Shown: positions 12,134 to 21,825, numbered from the stretch's first letter. The stretch: 64,000 bases of DNA from Enchytraeus crypticus (GCA_905160935.1 CAJHZI010000030.1:62001-126000); one strand, 5' to 3'. Made by a program: numbers and translations. The notes: generated by a model from the sequence alone, not told the origin.

Positions 12134-14214
12134 AATTATAACGATGATGATGATGACGACGATGATGATGATGGTGATGATGAAGATGATGATGATGACA
12201 ATGATGACGACGACGCGACGATGATGACGATGATGATAGAATAGACTACCAATTTAAGAAAAGAAGCAAAGAAACTACAGACGAATGCATAGACACCCTT
12301 ACCTCTAGCACAAGATCACCGAATGCCGATAAGTCAATCTGATCGCTAGGACTTAGCTTCAGCTGCAGCTCCACTCGTCTGGCGATTAGCTCGTCCTTTC
12401 TCTTCATCTCGTTAATGTATTCAGCCACTCTGACCATCTCAGCAGTGGCTTTCTTAATCAACTCATATCCTTCATCCTGTTCACCGCACTGATTCAGTAA
12501 ACTCTGATAAAATCAATCAATCAATCAACTGATGATTAAATTCATGAGATCATTTAGAATCATATGTTTAGATAATTGCAAAGAAATTCGGTTATCTACG
12601 TCTGTGATAATTCTAATTGTGGCTATTTTATTCTACCTTCCTTCTCAATATGTTTATAATTTAAATATTGTTATATATAATAATGAATAATAAAAACATA
12701 AAAGGATGGCAATGATTAAACACTACCGGTAATAAGCAATTAGACATATCTGAGGTGATTTATAAGAGAAGAATCGAAGATAATGTACTATAAGCAGGAT
12801 CTATACGCACTGCATCGACTTGAATTGTTATGCACCAAATGGATATCCCAGCAAAATCTTAATTCCTTATTCTCGGGCGAGAAAACGGAGTTAAACTAGA
12901 TAGCCATTATTATGCATAGTCTACATAAAAGCTCACTTAACGCATTAACAATAATTTCTATTGATAATTTTCATAACTAAAATGTATATTAATAATACTA
13001 TATTTATTCGTCGACGACGTGCCCTTCATTGGGTAAAAGCAGATAGTGCCATAACTAAAGTATATTGATCTGCCATTTCATAGAACTAAAGAAGAACAAT
13101 CTACGAAACTATAATAGAAGCACATTTTAGTATTTTGTTAGTAAGCCTATTTCAAGCTTTACCTTCAGTAGGAGGTGATATTTTAGAATTCGTTGAACTG
13201 GTTTGAAGAGGTAGGTTTCCAGTGGCAATGCGTGACCAATCTCACTCTGAAACCGACGCAAAGCGACCGCATTGGAAGGTTCTAGCAAAATACGGTTCAG
13301 AGTTTTGATGCATCTAAAATAGTACACAAAGCTATAAGGTGGACAGTACAGCAAAATGATATAATACACAAAGTTATAAGATAAAGCGAAATGATCGTCA
13401 AAGATGATATCTATCACCATTGAAACTATAGGTTAAGCAGTTTAAAAATCGTTCGTTTACTGGACCAATTTGTATAAGAGTTTTATTCCCTGCTTTTAGT
13501 TTTTAATTGTAATTAAAACATTTTGTTTAAAAAATAATAAATGTTGGAGTAAGAATGTAAATATGCAATATTAATTTATTCACTTTACAATGTTTAAAGT
13601 AACTAATGGTGTGGAGTAAAGTGTTTTGAAAACGGCAGACAAAGTCGGTCATCCAACCAGTACTGCTATCCATTTGGGCGTACCGGTTGTATGGCCGAAT
13701 GGGTAGCACGCTTTCCTGAGAAGCAGGAGGCTATCGGTTCGAATCCCAGCCGAACCGTCTTATTCCTAGTGCTAAGGATAGAGACGCTAATGTTAGTTTT
13801 ACGACTTTACAAAGATACAGTAAGAACAGGTTAAAAGCAATTGAAATATATTTTTAAAAATCTGCAAATATTTAATAAATTCAACCACCACGAACAGGTA
13901 AAGAGGAAAGCAATGAACAATATCTTGAGAGCTATAACTTCTCAAGTTTAATTACTACAATTTAGGTGCAACATACGTTGAAATGGACACTCATTAATGA
14001 TCAGTGGAATCATGCAAGTCAATTATTGGAGCACTTGTTGACAATAGATTTCTCCAGACAACATGATTATGAGCTTTTCAATTTTACAGTTTACGACTAT
14101 TTGCCTAGGAGTTCAAATCAACGGTTCAATAATAATAATAATAATTATTATTATTATTATTACAATAAAGGTTTAACGTCCGTTTCCTCATACAAGGATG
14201 ATGTCAGGAACGTC

Positions 14215-14251
<37 letters not shown>

Positions 14252-17200
14252 GAGAGAAAGAATAAGAAAGAGACGGAGAGAGATAAGGAAAGTGAGCATA
14301 CACATGATAATTTCGGCAGTAGTCGGTATAAATGAAGAAATGCTCGGCTTCCTGTATAAAACACTGAGCCACTAGAAGATCGTTCAGTCCACACTCTCTT
14401 AGTCGCGTTAATATATGCCTGCAAATTATCACAAATAATTAATTTACAAAACCGCAACAGCATCTTATTAATAACTTTGTAATGGTAATAACAATAACAC
14501 CTCCAAAAACACTGTAACATTAGTAAATCTTTCATTTTACTGCAAAGGTTTCTAGTAAACGGTAGTCACGCTGCTTTAATGCTATTGAGGACAGATGAGA
14601 CCAGAGACAATAAAACTAATTACCTCCACAGCTAAATTGGCTACATTCAATTATCACCTATGACTCATTAGCTAGTAAAACATTGCGAACGGATTAGTCA
14701 TATCGTTTAAAATAACATTTTTAAACATGTTAAATTAGTCTTTTTCTGATTAGAGGATAATACGTTTACGGGGTGAGACATAGCTTGTCAGTCGATCATT
14801 TGTTAACAATTTAAAGTAAAATTTTTGCTGAAATTCAGCTACATTTCGCAAACAAATATGTTACAATTTTGCGAAATATCTGATTCTGAGTGTGGGATAG
14901 GATTCAATTGCTACTAGTACGCCTACCTAAAAGCAGAATATAATTTTATTATATTCATTCATTCATTCATTCAACCTTTCATTTGTTTTCCATGTCATAA
15001 TAAACAATACAGCATACTTAATTAGAAACTAAACAAATAATCAGGAAGAGGGTTACCATAAAAGATATGGTTATATTATGGTTTAAAAGTTTATCAAATA
15101 TGTAGGCCCTATACTTTGGCTGGGGCCAGTAGCGATATCGGTAAGATATTCGACCGCGGACCAGTATGTGGGGGGGGGGTTAAATCCTGGGTTCGCCCGT
15201 CACTGACATCGCTTTCGATTGAAGAAACTGACGCTAACATTAGCTTTACCAGCTTTTAATTCACTTACGAACAAGATTGTTAGTTAATCGTCAATGATAA
15301 TTTAAGCCATTACATATTCTGAGGAGAATTTATATAATTATAAATTACTGACGATGAAAATTTCGAATATGGCAAAGTGCTAACAAAAGATTAAGCTAAT
15401 GATATTATCTACCTAGTATTATATACGCTATTACTATAACAAGAGGAGGTTTATTCGTTTACAGGAAGTTATGTCAACATTGAAATTAGCTATTAAACAA
15501 TCAAGATTTGAAGTCAAGATAGCTGAAAGAAAAGATTAGATTGTACGAAAGATTAGAGTGTAATGGTAAAGCCACATAGAGTCAAATGGCAAAGCCACGT
15601 AACCTTACGATTGCATCGGCTTTCACGCACAGCAAAACGTCTACAGGTTCACAGGCCTATTTAGAGGCCTAGAGAAGTGTATAGAGGCCTACACTAGCGT
15701 ACAGATTACTATATTGGCCTATCAGGAGGTAGGTCGGTTGTAGGTAGGTTGTAGTGTGTTTAACGTCAAGGTTCAGAAGCACAAGGCTTCTCTTCAAGAC
15801 GACTCTACACACTCGAGCTACCGTCATAAAGATTAAAGTAACAGTAAGTTTCTGTAGATTGAAGAGAAGAGTAGGCCTATCAGGAGCATACATGGGCGTA
15901 TATATTCCTACAGGGTCCCGTACTGGCCTAGATAGACCTGCAGGGGCGTTCATATCAAGCCTGTTAGTAATTAGCATTATCGGTCACTTGATATAACTGC
16001 AGCACTATTATGGCCCTGTTCGTTCTGAGTATTAATGCTTTTTGAACAGATAGTAGCGAATGCAATAATGCAACGAAACAATAAAGAGAAAACAGATAAC
16101 TGGAGATTGGATTCAATTTGAAGGTTTTCCAGCTATGGTGTTGGGGCTCCAGTATTTCTAGTGGTGTCAATATCATGCGAGCCAAGTGGTTAGTTTACTG
16201 TGAACTATTCTAGGAATAGTGATATTTTATATTTATATTGCTCGTGGAATATAAATATTACTAGTAGTTATTGATTATTATTATTAATTAATGTTTCATT
16301 ATCTTTGGACTAGTTCTTGAGTTACAGGATATGCACAGCTTTTGGACAATTTTACATGTAGTTCTCCGGCTAGACTCTAATTTTAAACAGTTTCATAGAG
16401 TTGCAAAGTAACTTTTGTTGTTGTTGTCGCTGCAGAGCTGTGCTGTATAAATAATTGTGGCTGAGAGTAGTAGAGCTAGTAGAACCTAGAACGAAGAATT
16501 AGAAACAAGTAGAGCCATTGAGCTCAGTAGACGAATCTATATATCCGGTTTATTGTTGAAACCACGACCTTTAACAGAAAAATGTAACCAACTATGCCTC
16601 TGATATCGCTTTCGGGTAAGGAAACTGACGTTAACATTAGCTTTACCAGTTATCAAAAATATCGTGCAATGAAATATTAACGGAGTACTTTCAATTATTT
16701 TCCAATTAAAATAAAACCAATAAAACTTACAAATTAAATCGGTAGATTTCGGGGATATTGCAGAAAATCAAACGGAATTCATCCTTTGAAATTCTGACGC
16801 TCATCGAATTGCACAGTGGCTTCATATAGCCCTATAAATAGGCAAATATTTAATTAATTAATTAATTAATTAATACAAAAGTAAATATGAAATTTTTTTA
16901 AAAATCTCAAAGTTACTTATTTTTTTTTTTTTTTTTCTCTCTCCATGATTAGTGAACGCTGCCTGTTGCAATTTCTACTTAACACATTCCGAAGTTAAAA
17001 CTATAATGCCACATTGCGACCCCCCTTACCCTTTAGATCTAAAAGTACAAGAGCTGTGTAAACAATATTTAGTCAGAGTGGCACTCTAGTTGCAACAAAC
17101 ATACATAGCACAAGATCTTCATATAACTGATGAGGAAACGGAAATTAAACCTTTATTATTATTATTATTATTATTATTTCACCCCCGATGTAAAGAACTC

Positions 17201-17266
17201 AAGGTTTGATAATAACGATTCGACCAATACGTGCTGAATTGCCGCCCGGCTACTCGAGGTCATCGG

Positions 17267-17313
<47 letters not shown>

Positions 17314-18599
17314 AAATTACTATTTTTTAAGTTATAATATAAATAATATTTCCCCGTGTTGTGCTCGGGTGTGGTTGGACCACTGCAGAATTAGGCAACC
17401 GCAAACAATCTGCCGCGTGTACGTAAGAGACGACTAAAGGCAGGAGCTGAGGATGGTAAGAGCGGACCCACCTAACCATGAAATATTTTCCCCCAGGATT
17501 AAATGGTAATTAATCCACCTAACTGAGGAAGGCAACGGGAAACCACCTCAGAAGCTATATTTTTCCCAAGCTATAGGCTATATATAGTATGGATAAGGCA
17601 TAGACTTTGTGAAGGGATTAACTTGTTGATCTAAGGAGTGCTCTTATGGAGCGAGAAAGCAGACATTGAGTATGAATATGTACCTTGAACCTGCCACTTG
17701 GCAGTGCACTGAAGAGAATAATATAAATAAACTTTCTGCCACATATAAAATATGCGCAGTAACGTAATGAGTCCAACCTTTACGACATCATTGAGATCTC
17801 TAACATAGGCCATCTCAGTTTCTAAAAGCTCCTGCAGTATTCTCTGCACCTTAGGAGAACAACGGTAAACATCTTCAGCATCCATTAAAGTACTTCTTTC
17901 TCTATCACGTCTGCTAGCGGAACTTTTATGTTGTTTTTGCTTCTTCCTTTTCTTCTTAACCCTGCCGTCGGTCTGATCTGATACCTCACTGCTCGATTTT
18001 CTAACGGCAGATTTACGTCTTAGCATTCCCCCTCGAGGTTCTTCACCTCCCTGGTCCTCATGATCCCTCAACATCTGGCGCTCCACTCCGGAACTGTACT
18101 CCATGAGATCCTGACGTCCATCAGACCGCTGCCTTCCCTCAGGACGCTGCCTCAATGCCTGCTTGTACATGAGTCTCACATCTCCACCTGTCTCAACGAA
18201 CGACTGATCCGGAGATCTCGAAGAGTGGGATCCTAGGCTCATCTGATCGGCAGACAAGACTTGCCCTTGACCCCTGGATTGCTCATCCTGGCTGCTCCAA
18301 CTGGTGTTGTGACGGGACGCGGCTGGATTGAGCGAAGGATCAACCAGAGGTGGATAGCGGTAGATAACTCCGCTACCGTAGTCCACCGCGGTGGCCACGC
18401 CTCCCGCTGCTGGTCCATCGATATTCCTCCGCGGGCCCAGTGTCGTGTCCGGGGCCTGTGTCGTGTCCGGGGCCCGTGTCGTGTCCGGGGCCCGCACTGC
18501 GGGGTCAGTGAATAGCGAAGGTCGCACTGGCGGTGGCTCTTGGTCTACAACCTCTCTTCTAGCTCTGATTGGTGTTTTGTGAAGATTAGACAGACTCAT
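1407..18599 (-). CDS. PLEKHG1/2/3-like Rho guanine-nucleotide exchange factor (DH-PH), 11 coding exons
   Basis: Dbl-family exchange factors load GTP on Rac/Cdc42/Rho at membranes. Joining 17778-18599, 16731-16831, 14302-14418, 13163-13313, 12303-12503, 11080-11196, 8347-8439, 7856-7985, 6712-6930, 5655-5698 and 1407-4580 gives 5169 nt and 1722 residues; every junction is GT-AG with matching phase. Domains: disordered N-terminus with a Lys/Arg cluster (about 215-236); DH domain (about 248-440) with KPVQRILKYHLLL near 384-396; PH domain (about 455-560) ending in the family's helix tryptophan (about 544); then about 1150 Ser/Asn-rich residues. Order and spacing match vertebrate PLEKHG1-3. An in-frame TGA at 18624-18626 supports the start. 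The least certain point is the donor of the ninth exon. All retroelements in the gene are intronic. Confidence 0.88.
4640..4800 (+). repeat. GAT-tailed retroposon copy in RhoGEF intron 10
   Basis: The body contains GGGCATTCGGTTGGTGAGCG and CCTGACCCTGGTTAAACTTT and ends in a GATGAT tail. Related copies lie at 6481-6625 (minus), 11845-12240 and 62978-63156. An adjacent TTCTTCTTCTTA/TAAGAAGAAGAA inverted repeat lies near 4809-4853. Confidence 0.65.
5655..5698 (-). CDS. RhoGEF coding exon 10: 44-nt microexon
   Basis: Encodes SRARSPNFSEDELK between an acceptor (GATTCTGTGTAG) and a donor (AAG/GTTAGC). It accepts phase 1 from exon 9 and leaves phase 0 into exon 11, which is why I include it despite its size. 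Confidence 0.65.
6110..6240 (+). repeat. tRNA-derived SINE (family A)
   Basis: The head carries an A-box-like GTGGTGATGTCGGTAGGA and a B-box-like GTTCAAATCC, then the family tail ending CTGACGTTAACATTAGCTTT. Other copies lie at about 9069, 15118, 33193 and 42675, with a minus copy near 34391 and partial copies near 16597 and 58122. Confidence 0.7.
6481..6625 (-). repeat. GAT-tailed retroposon copy (minus strand)
   Basis: The reverse complement shows the family body (GGGCATTCGGTTGGTGAGCG) and CCCGACCCTAATTAAACT followed by a short GATGATG tail. It lies about 90 bases beyond the proposed donor of RhoGEF exon 9. Confidence 0.65.
6712..6930 (-). CDS. RhoGEF coding exon 9: linker with polyasparagine run
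   Basis: The acceptor is ATTACAG and the frame follows exon 8 in phase. It encodes MPVKSAAKQARTPVTSIFYE, then SSSAAA, ten consecutive Asn from a pure (AAC)10 run (6794-6823), RRRARRKSAGYE and SLSLDNIS. The 3' end is uncertain: the donor at TCCT/GTAGAC (exon end 6712) fits phase 1, but ACAA/GTCTGT upstream also would. Confidence 0.65.
7321..7364. repeat. Perfect 19-bp inverted repeat (hairpin) in RhoGEF intron 8
   Basis: Arms 7321-7339 and 7346-7364 are exact reverse complements (ATACTCTCTATGTAGCATT), separated by a 6-nt loop. It does not coincide with any repeat family recognised here. Confidence 0.75.
7856..7985 (-). CDS. RhoGEF coding exon 8: PH C-terminal helix
   Basis: Encodes AKNKDQKATWCKAIKDLIIN, the C-terminal PH helix with its near-invariant Trp, then a linker with MADQTAAMNGKQN. 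The acceptor is TTCTGGCAG and the donor CAGT/GTAAGT; 130 nt, ending in phase 1, which fits the start of the next exon. Confidence 0.82.
8347..8439 (-). CDS. RhoGEF coding exon 7: PH domain strands
   Basis: Encodes CGNLILNDNIKEPLSFYMSP, then residues ending NQYILQ, the middle PH strands. The acceptor is GATTTTTCAG and the donor CAG/GTTGAT; 93 nt, phase 0 at both ends. The intron separating it from exon 6 contains the degenerate RLE-like retroelement. Confidence 0.8.
9069..9185 (+). repeat. tRNA-derived SINE (family A), diverged 5' end
   Basis: Shows GGGGTTCGAGTCCTGGG (B box) and a GACGTTAACGTTGGCTTTG tail. The A-box region is degraded. It lies just upstream of the retroelement remnant, in RhoGEF intron 6. 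Confidence 0.6.
9340..10760 (+). pseudogene. 5'-truncated non-LTR retrotransposon pol remnant with RLE-like C-terminus
   Basis: This is the C-terminal half of a retroelement polyprotein, antisense within RhoGEF intron 6. Recognisable blocks are SHDALT-like (AHDALTILLS), ASLPICYGGLGIRSV, SAPPHSGD, SCGLRLDDEAVRVA, a Cys/His cluster (CEPHNCICG with GIHGLSC), then GKRPDGVSQIPW and WDVTVTDT. The RPDG and DVT pair resembles the catalytic core of the restriction-like endonuclease of R2-type elements; this is inference. Two lesions are visible: an in-frame TAA at 9918-9920 and an extra base near 10157 that moves the frame by one. The element continues to a TAA at 10678-10680 and an AT-rich 3' end. 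The RT core is missing, so it cannot be autonomous. Confidence 0.65.
11080..11196 (-). CDS. RhoGEF coding exon 6: PH domain strands
   Basis: Encodes DKFNMAGAREQRLVLLFSKA and ILICKQTRQGTIQIK, matching the PH core 'RxLFLFxxxLLIxKK'. The acceptor is AATGCTCAG and the donor ATG/GTAAAG; 117 nt, phase 0 at both ends. Confidence 0.83.
11845..12240 (+). repeat. GAT-tailed retroposon with hugely expanded (GAT)n array
   Basis: A body fragment with GGGACAGAGAGGAATGGGG and CGACCCTAGTAAAACTGAG runs straight into about 300 bases of interrupted (GAT)n. It sits in RhoGEF intron 5, ending about 60 bases from exon 5. Confidence 0.75.
12303..12503 (-). CDS. RhoGEF coding exon 5: end of DH and DH-PH linker
   Basis: Encodes SLLNQCGEQDEGYELIKKAT, then MVRVAEYINEMKRK and IDLSAFGDLVLE, the DH-PH linker and first PH strand of the PLEKHG group ('YINxMKR', 'GxLVLEG'). 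The acceptor is TTTATCAG and the donor GAG/GTAAGG; 201 nt, phase 0 at both ends. A long GAT/ATC array lies about 60 bases downstream in the intron. Confidence 0.87.
13163..13313 (-). CDS. RhoGEF coding exon 4: DH CR3 helix
   Basis: Encodes CIKTLNRILL, then RRFQSEIGHALPLETYLFKP and VQRILKYHLLLK, the best-conserved helix of DH domains, which contacts the GTPase. The acceptor is CTATTTTAG and the donor AAG/GTAAAG; 151 nt, ending in phase 0. Confidence 0.88.
13682..13810 (+). repeat. tRNA-derived SINE with a different head (family B)
   Basis: The head ATGGCCGAATGGGTAGCACG is a good A box and GGTTCGAATCC a perfect B box; the acceptor-like ends CGGTT and AACCG pair. The tail (GACGCTAATGTTAGTTTTAC) resembles that of family A. 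The T-stem and anticodon loop do not form a functional tRNA. Confidence 0.6.
14125..14252. repeat. (ATT)n-linked repeat and (GA)n microsatellite
   Basis: An AAT/ATT run leads into AAAGGTTTAACGTCCGTTTC, also seen inverted at about 17118-17176 next to another ATT array. A (GA)n run follows at about 14218-14248, within 85 bases of the RhoGEF exon 3 donor. Confidence 0.6.
14302..14418 (-). CDS. RhoGEF coding exon 3: DH domain
   Basis: Encodes HILTRLRECGLNDLLVAQCF, then residues ending FFIYTDYCRNYH, which match the family's 'CFxxxxxxFxIYxxYCxNY' segment. The acceptor is TTTGCAG. The donor chosen is GTATGC, which leaves two bases that complete Val with the first base of exon 4; 117 nt. A (GA/CT)n array starts about 50 bases downstream on the sense strand. 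Confidence 0.85.
15118..15260 (+). repeat. tRNA-derived SINE (family A), near full length
   Basis: Reads GGCTGGGGCCAGTAGCGATA at the start, has a B-box region with a nine-G run (poly-G expansion) and ends ACATTAGCTTTACCAGCTTT. It is in RhoGEF intron 2. Confidence 0.7.
16597..16651 (+). repeat. 3' part of SINE family A
   Basis: Only the tail is present: GATATCGCTTTCGGGTAAGG and CTGACGTTAACATTAGCTTT. It lies about 80 bases from RhoGEF exon 2. Confidence 0.65.
16731..16831 (-). CDS. RhoGEF coding exon 2: DH domain
   Basis: Reads GYMKPL, then a segment ending FCNIPEIYRFN, the typical 'NIxEIYxFN' part of the DH domain. The acceptor is TATTTATAG and the donor GTAAGT. It is 101 nt, starting in phase 0 and ending with two bases of a Leu codon finished by exon 3. 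Confidence 0.85.
17118..17720. repeat. Repeat cluster in RhoGEF intron 1
   Basis: Two (TTA/ATT)n arrays (about 17148-17176 and 17265-17309) flank and precede a repeat with GAGGAAGGCAACGGGAAACC and GAATATGTACCTTGAACCTG. The latter recurs at about 48020-48205 (GAAGGCAACGGAAAATCATC, GAATATGTACCTTGGATTTG), which defines a further dispersed family. Confidence 0.6.
17778..18599 (-). CDS. RhoGEF coding exon 1: start, disordered N-terminus, first DH helix
   Basis: Residues 1-274. ATG is at 18597-18599. Three copies of (R/Q)APDTT lie at about residues 36-53, a run of basic residues (KKKRKKQKQHK) at 215-225, and the DH start (VQRILQELLETEMAYVRDL) at 251-269. The exon ends in phase 0 at AAG followed by GTTGGA. 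A stronger-looking GTAAAG lies six bases upstream, but aligning the next exon (GYMKPL) with the family favours the later site. Confidence 0.85.
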
Positions 18600-18952
18600 T
18601 ATATTCGAACTTAAGCCAGTCGTTCAACAACAAACTAATTTACTTAATCCACTTAGTAGGTTCTCTCCGAGTATGTTCATAATATCGTTCAGTTATGCGG
18701 ATAATCCTGATTGGAATGCAATAGTCATTAAAATCTTAAATATCAAGTTGAAACCACAGAATCAATGGACGTTTTTATAATTAAATATCTATGTTTTTGA
18801 ATTATCTATGATGCATAAAACATCATCTGCGGGAAAATATTCTGTTAAGGTTACGCTAGTTTACAAACATTATACACACACAAAATGACACTAATACAAA
18901 GTAGTCTATATTACACATTTAATATATTGTAATCTACATACACGTATAAATT

Positions 18953-19086
18953 CCTTGAACTGATTACCCGGATTTTGGCTAGCACCGTTTTATGGACCCC
19001 TGACTCTGCTCATCGGTTTTAATTTGGTTCCACAGTGTTCGATGTTGTCATGGACAACAGTAGCACTCTAATCGTATTGTTGTTGT
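18953..19086 (+). repeat. 3' tail of the L2/CR1-like LINE
   Basis: Carries TTTTGGCTAGCACCGTTTTA, CTCTGCTCATCGG and CATGGACAACAGTAGCACTC, and ends in (GTT)n. It matches the 3' end of the LINE at 48824-50252, and lies 350 bases upstream of the RhoGEF start. Confidence 0.7.
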
Positions 19087-19488
19087 ATAAAATCTTAAAG
19101 CTACATATGAGGTAGATAAAGCTATTGTTTTCTTCGTTGTCACGAAACTTTTAATAGCGATCAAAATCTGCCAGAAGCGTATTACAAAGCCAGTTACTAG
19201 CACAGCTTATTAATACATGCTGATGAGTACATGTAGATCTACGCCAGTGACTGTAGTTGGCTACAGCCGCACAACCATTTCGTCGTCGTTAGTGCGCCAA
19301 TGCATATTTAATTATTCAATTTGTAGCGTGACATTCCTCTCTCTGTTCGTTGGGTTATATGTTTACATTTGAGTATAAGCATACATTTACATCCACAGGT
19401 GCACAAAATGAAAACATCCTGTACATCCATTAAACATTCTTGCCTAGCAAGCGATGACGGTTCTATATATATATATATATATATATAT

Positions 19489-19564
<76 letters not shown>

Positions 19565-21825
19565 CGATCTATTATTGATACAGGCTAGACAATTTATAAA
19601 TATTTCCAAAGTTAGATTTAACAATTTTTTAAACAAGACTTTTATAAAGCGAACGTTTTAAAGACATTAGAAATGGAAAGTGTTAGGAAAGATTTAGAGA
19701 TAAAGACCCGAAAGGTCTTTGGGTACGTTCTATGCAAGACAAATTAATCATTTCAGGGTTACAATACAACTTTGGAAATGGAGATATCATTGATATTATG
19801 AAACCTTCGAAACTAGAAGATCAGTAGAATTCAATTTAAATTTAATCAGCGTTTTCTTATTTAACCAAAAACATTAAATATGTCAATATCAGATAAATTA
19901 ATACCAATAATCTTATATCTTACCAAAAAACTCTCACTATTTAAACTTCAAACGAAAACATGAAGAATTAGTTTAACGAATAACTAGCTACTGGTTCTTT
20001 GGGTTTAGCTAATTTGCTATCAAGCTTCAACAAAATTTTCGAATTGATGTCCTAGATAGCAAAAGCTACTGAATTGATCTCAGACTCTATTGAAAAGAGG
20101 CTGAGACCAATTCAGTAGCTTTTGCTATCAACGTAATTGAAAGATAGATTTTCTCAACCAATATGAAAGACTATAAATAAACAAAGAAATCAAATTACTA
20201 AGTGAAATCAAATAACATAAAAATTAATAAGGTACAAAGGTAAGATAAGATAGGATCTTTTTACAAATAGCTACTCAATTTAGGAAGATCTCTTAATTCT
20301 GAAATTAGTTAGGCAAACACAATTTGAGATGCACAACTGAAAAAGACCAGCATGCTGAGCCTTAACAAAGTGGATCTTCAGTGAAATAATCTATTTCAGT
20401 AAACGGTATAATTTAATTACAAATTTGAATATAAAATAATTATTGTGAATCAATCAATCGATACCATATAAATTGGCAAAAAATAACTGGCAGCAGATTC
20501 GAAACCCTGTTAGGCCAGATAGTATATGAGTATGTTCCATTACAAATAGGCCTACATCGATTTAACTTTCTATATGTATTGCAATTATACAAATAATTAA
20601 TAAATTTCTAAATTACTAAAAAATTACAAATAGGTAAATGGTAAACTATAATTATGTTTAAATATTGAAAAACTAAATAAAAAATAGTTGACAAAATAAA
20701 TAAGGAGTGCTAAAATAACAACTGTAAATCGAAAGTAGTTAATCTCCGTACTGTCTCTGATAAACTGATAGAAATTTGTATATTAGTTCCAATTTTTTTG
20801 TATGATTATTTTAAGTAATTGACATTAGTAACTGTTATAAATGTAAGTAAAACACTTCTTTTAAAACTTTTCATCTTGGAAAATTTACAAAGTGAGCAGT
20901 ACTGCTATTTATCAGAGAAATGCCGCAAGATTTTAGGGATTACCGATTCGCAATTTTTCCAAGTAAAGTAATGAACACCTAGGCCTTCCCTCACACCGCG
21001 ACATCAACTTCACCTTCTTATGTTACAAGTGTTCGAGTGATTTTTCAGCAAACATTTATAAATCTAACAAATCATTAATTCGTCCTCAGATATAATTTAC
21101 ACCTTTGTAACAGCGACTCTTTGTTAACAACTGATTCAACAACTGACCCTTAGTGTTAGTCCAGCATTTGTGTTTATTATCGAAGGTCGAACAAACCAAT
21201 TAGTATCGTTTACGCTTTTAATTGACGTACCTGATATCGCTATATCAAACGTAGAAACGGTAGTTAAATCGATGAGTATAATAGTATGCCGTACCAAGCA
21301 ATACCTAATATATACTATATTTTAAAAGACATAAAACGCTGTAGTATTTTGCATAGACACTGTTAGTCACCCTTCCTCTAGAAAGTAACTAAATTACTAT
21401 CCACTTGGCTTGCTGTATCTCAAGTGTTAAATAGTCTTTTATAACAGTTTTAAGTTAGTCGAACATAAAGTACAAATGTACAATTTATACTAGGTAATAA
21501 ACAATTTCTATTAGATTCCATTTAAGAGATTTAAATAGAAATTAAATGTTTAATATGTCATACATCCTCTTAATCGTATCTCGTATAGGTACAATGTTTA
21601 CTATCTCAGACTGCCTGCAGTGACAATTTACTGGCCAGCAGGCTATTAGCTGGACTCTACAACATTTACAGATTAGGGGTGTCTGATTGAACGCGGTTTG
21701 TGGCTGCCATAATATTACTGTACATTAATAAGACGATATAATGTGTCTAATATATTTATTTAATAGAATTTAATATACGCCAAATAACATTATTTGCATA
21801 TATTAAAAAAATTTGATATACTACT
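19087..21825. other. Gene-poor interval upstream of the RhoGEF
   Basis: I see no exon I can support. It contains a long (AT)n array at about 19463-19561, a strong hairpin at 20055-20129 and otherwise AT-rich unique-looking DNA. Confidence 0.55.
20055..20129. repeat. 29-bp inverted repeat forming a 75-nt hairpin
   Basis: Arms 20055-20083 and 20101-20129 are reverse complements at 28 of 29 positions (starting GATAGCAAAAGCTACTGAAT) with a 17-nt loop. Size and loop resemble a microRNA precursor or a small foldback element. The sequence matches no known microRNA that I recall. Confidence 0.75.

Noticed and set aside
11856-12224. Long open frame of almost pure methionine codons
   Set aside because: It is the (GAT)n array read in the ATG frame; no start context, splice signal or domain.
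13690-13760. Possible functional tRNA gene
   Set aside because: A and B boxes are good and five acceptor pairs form, but the anticodon loop lacks U33 and the T stem does not pair. It continues into a SINE tail.
17772-17783. Alternative exon 1 donor GTAAAG six bases upstream
   Set aside because: It is a better-looking donor, but it would delete two residues from the conserved VRDL-xxxx-xGY spacing that the chosen site preserves.
19369-19578. Frame with alternating Ile/Tyr
   Set aside because: It is the (AT)n dinucleotide array.
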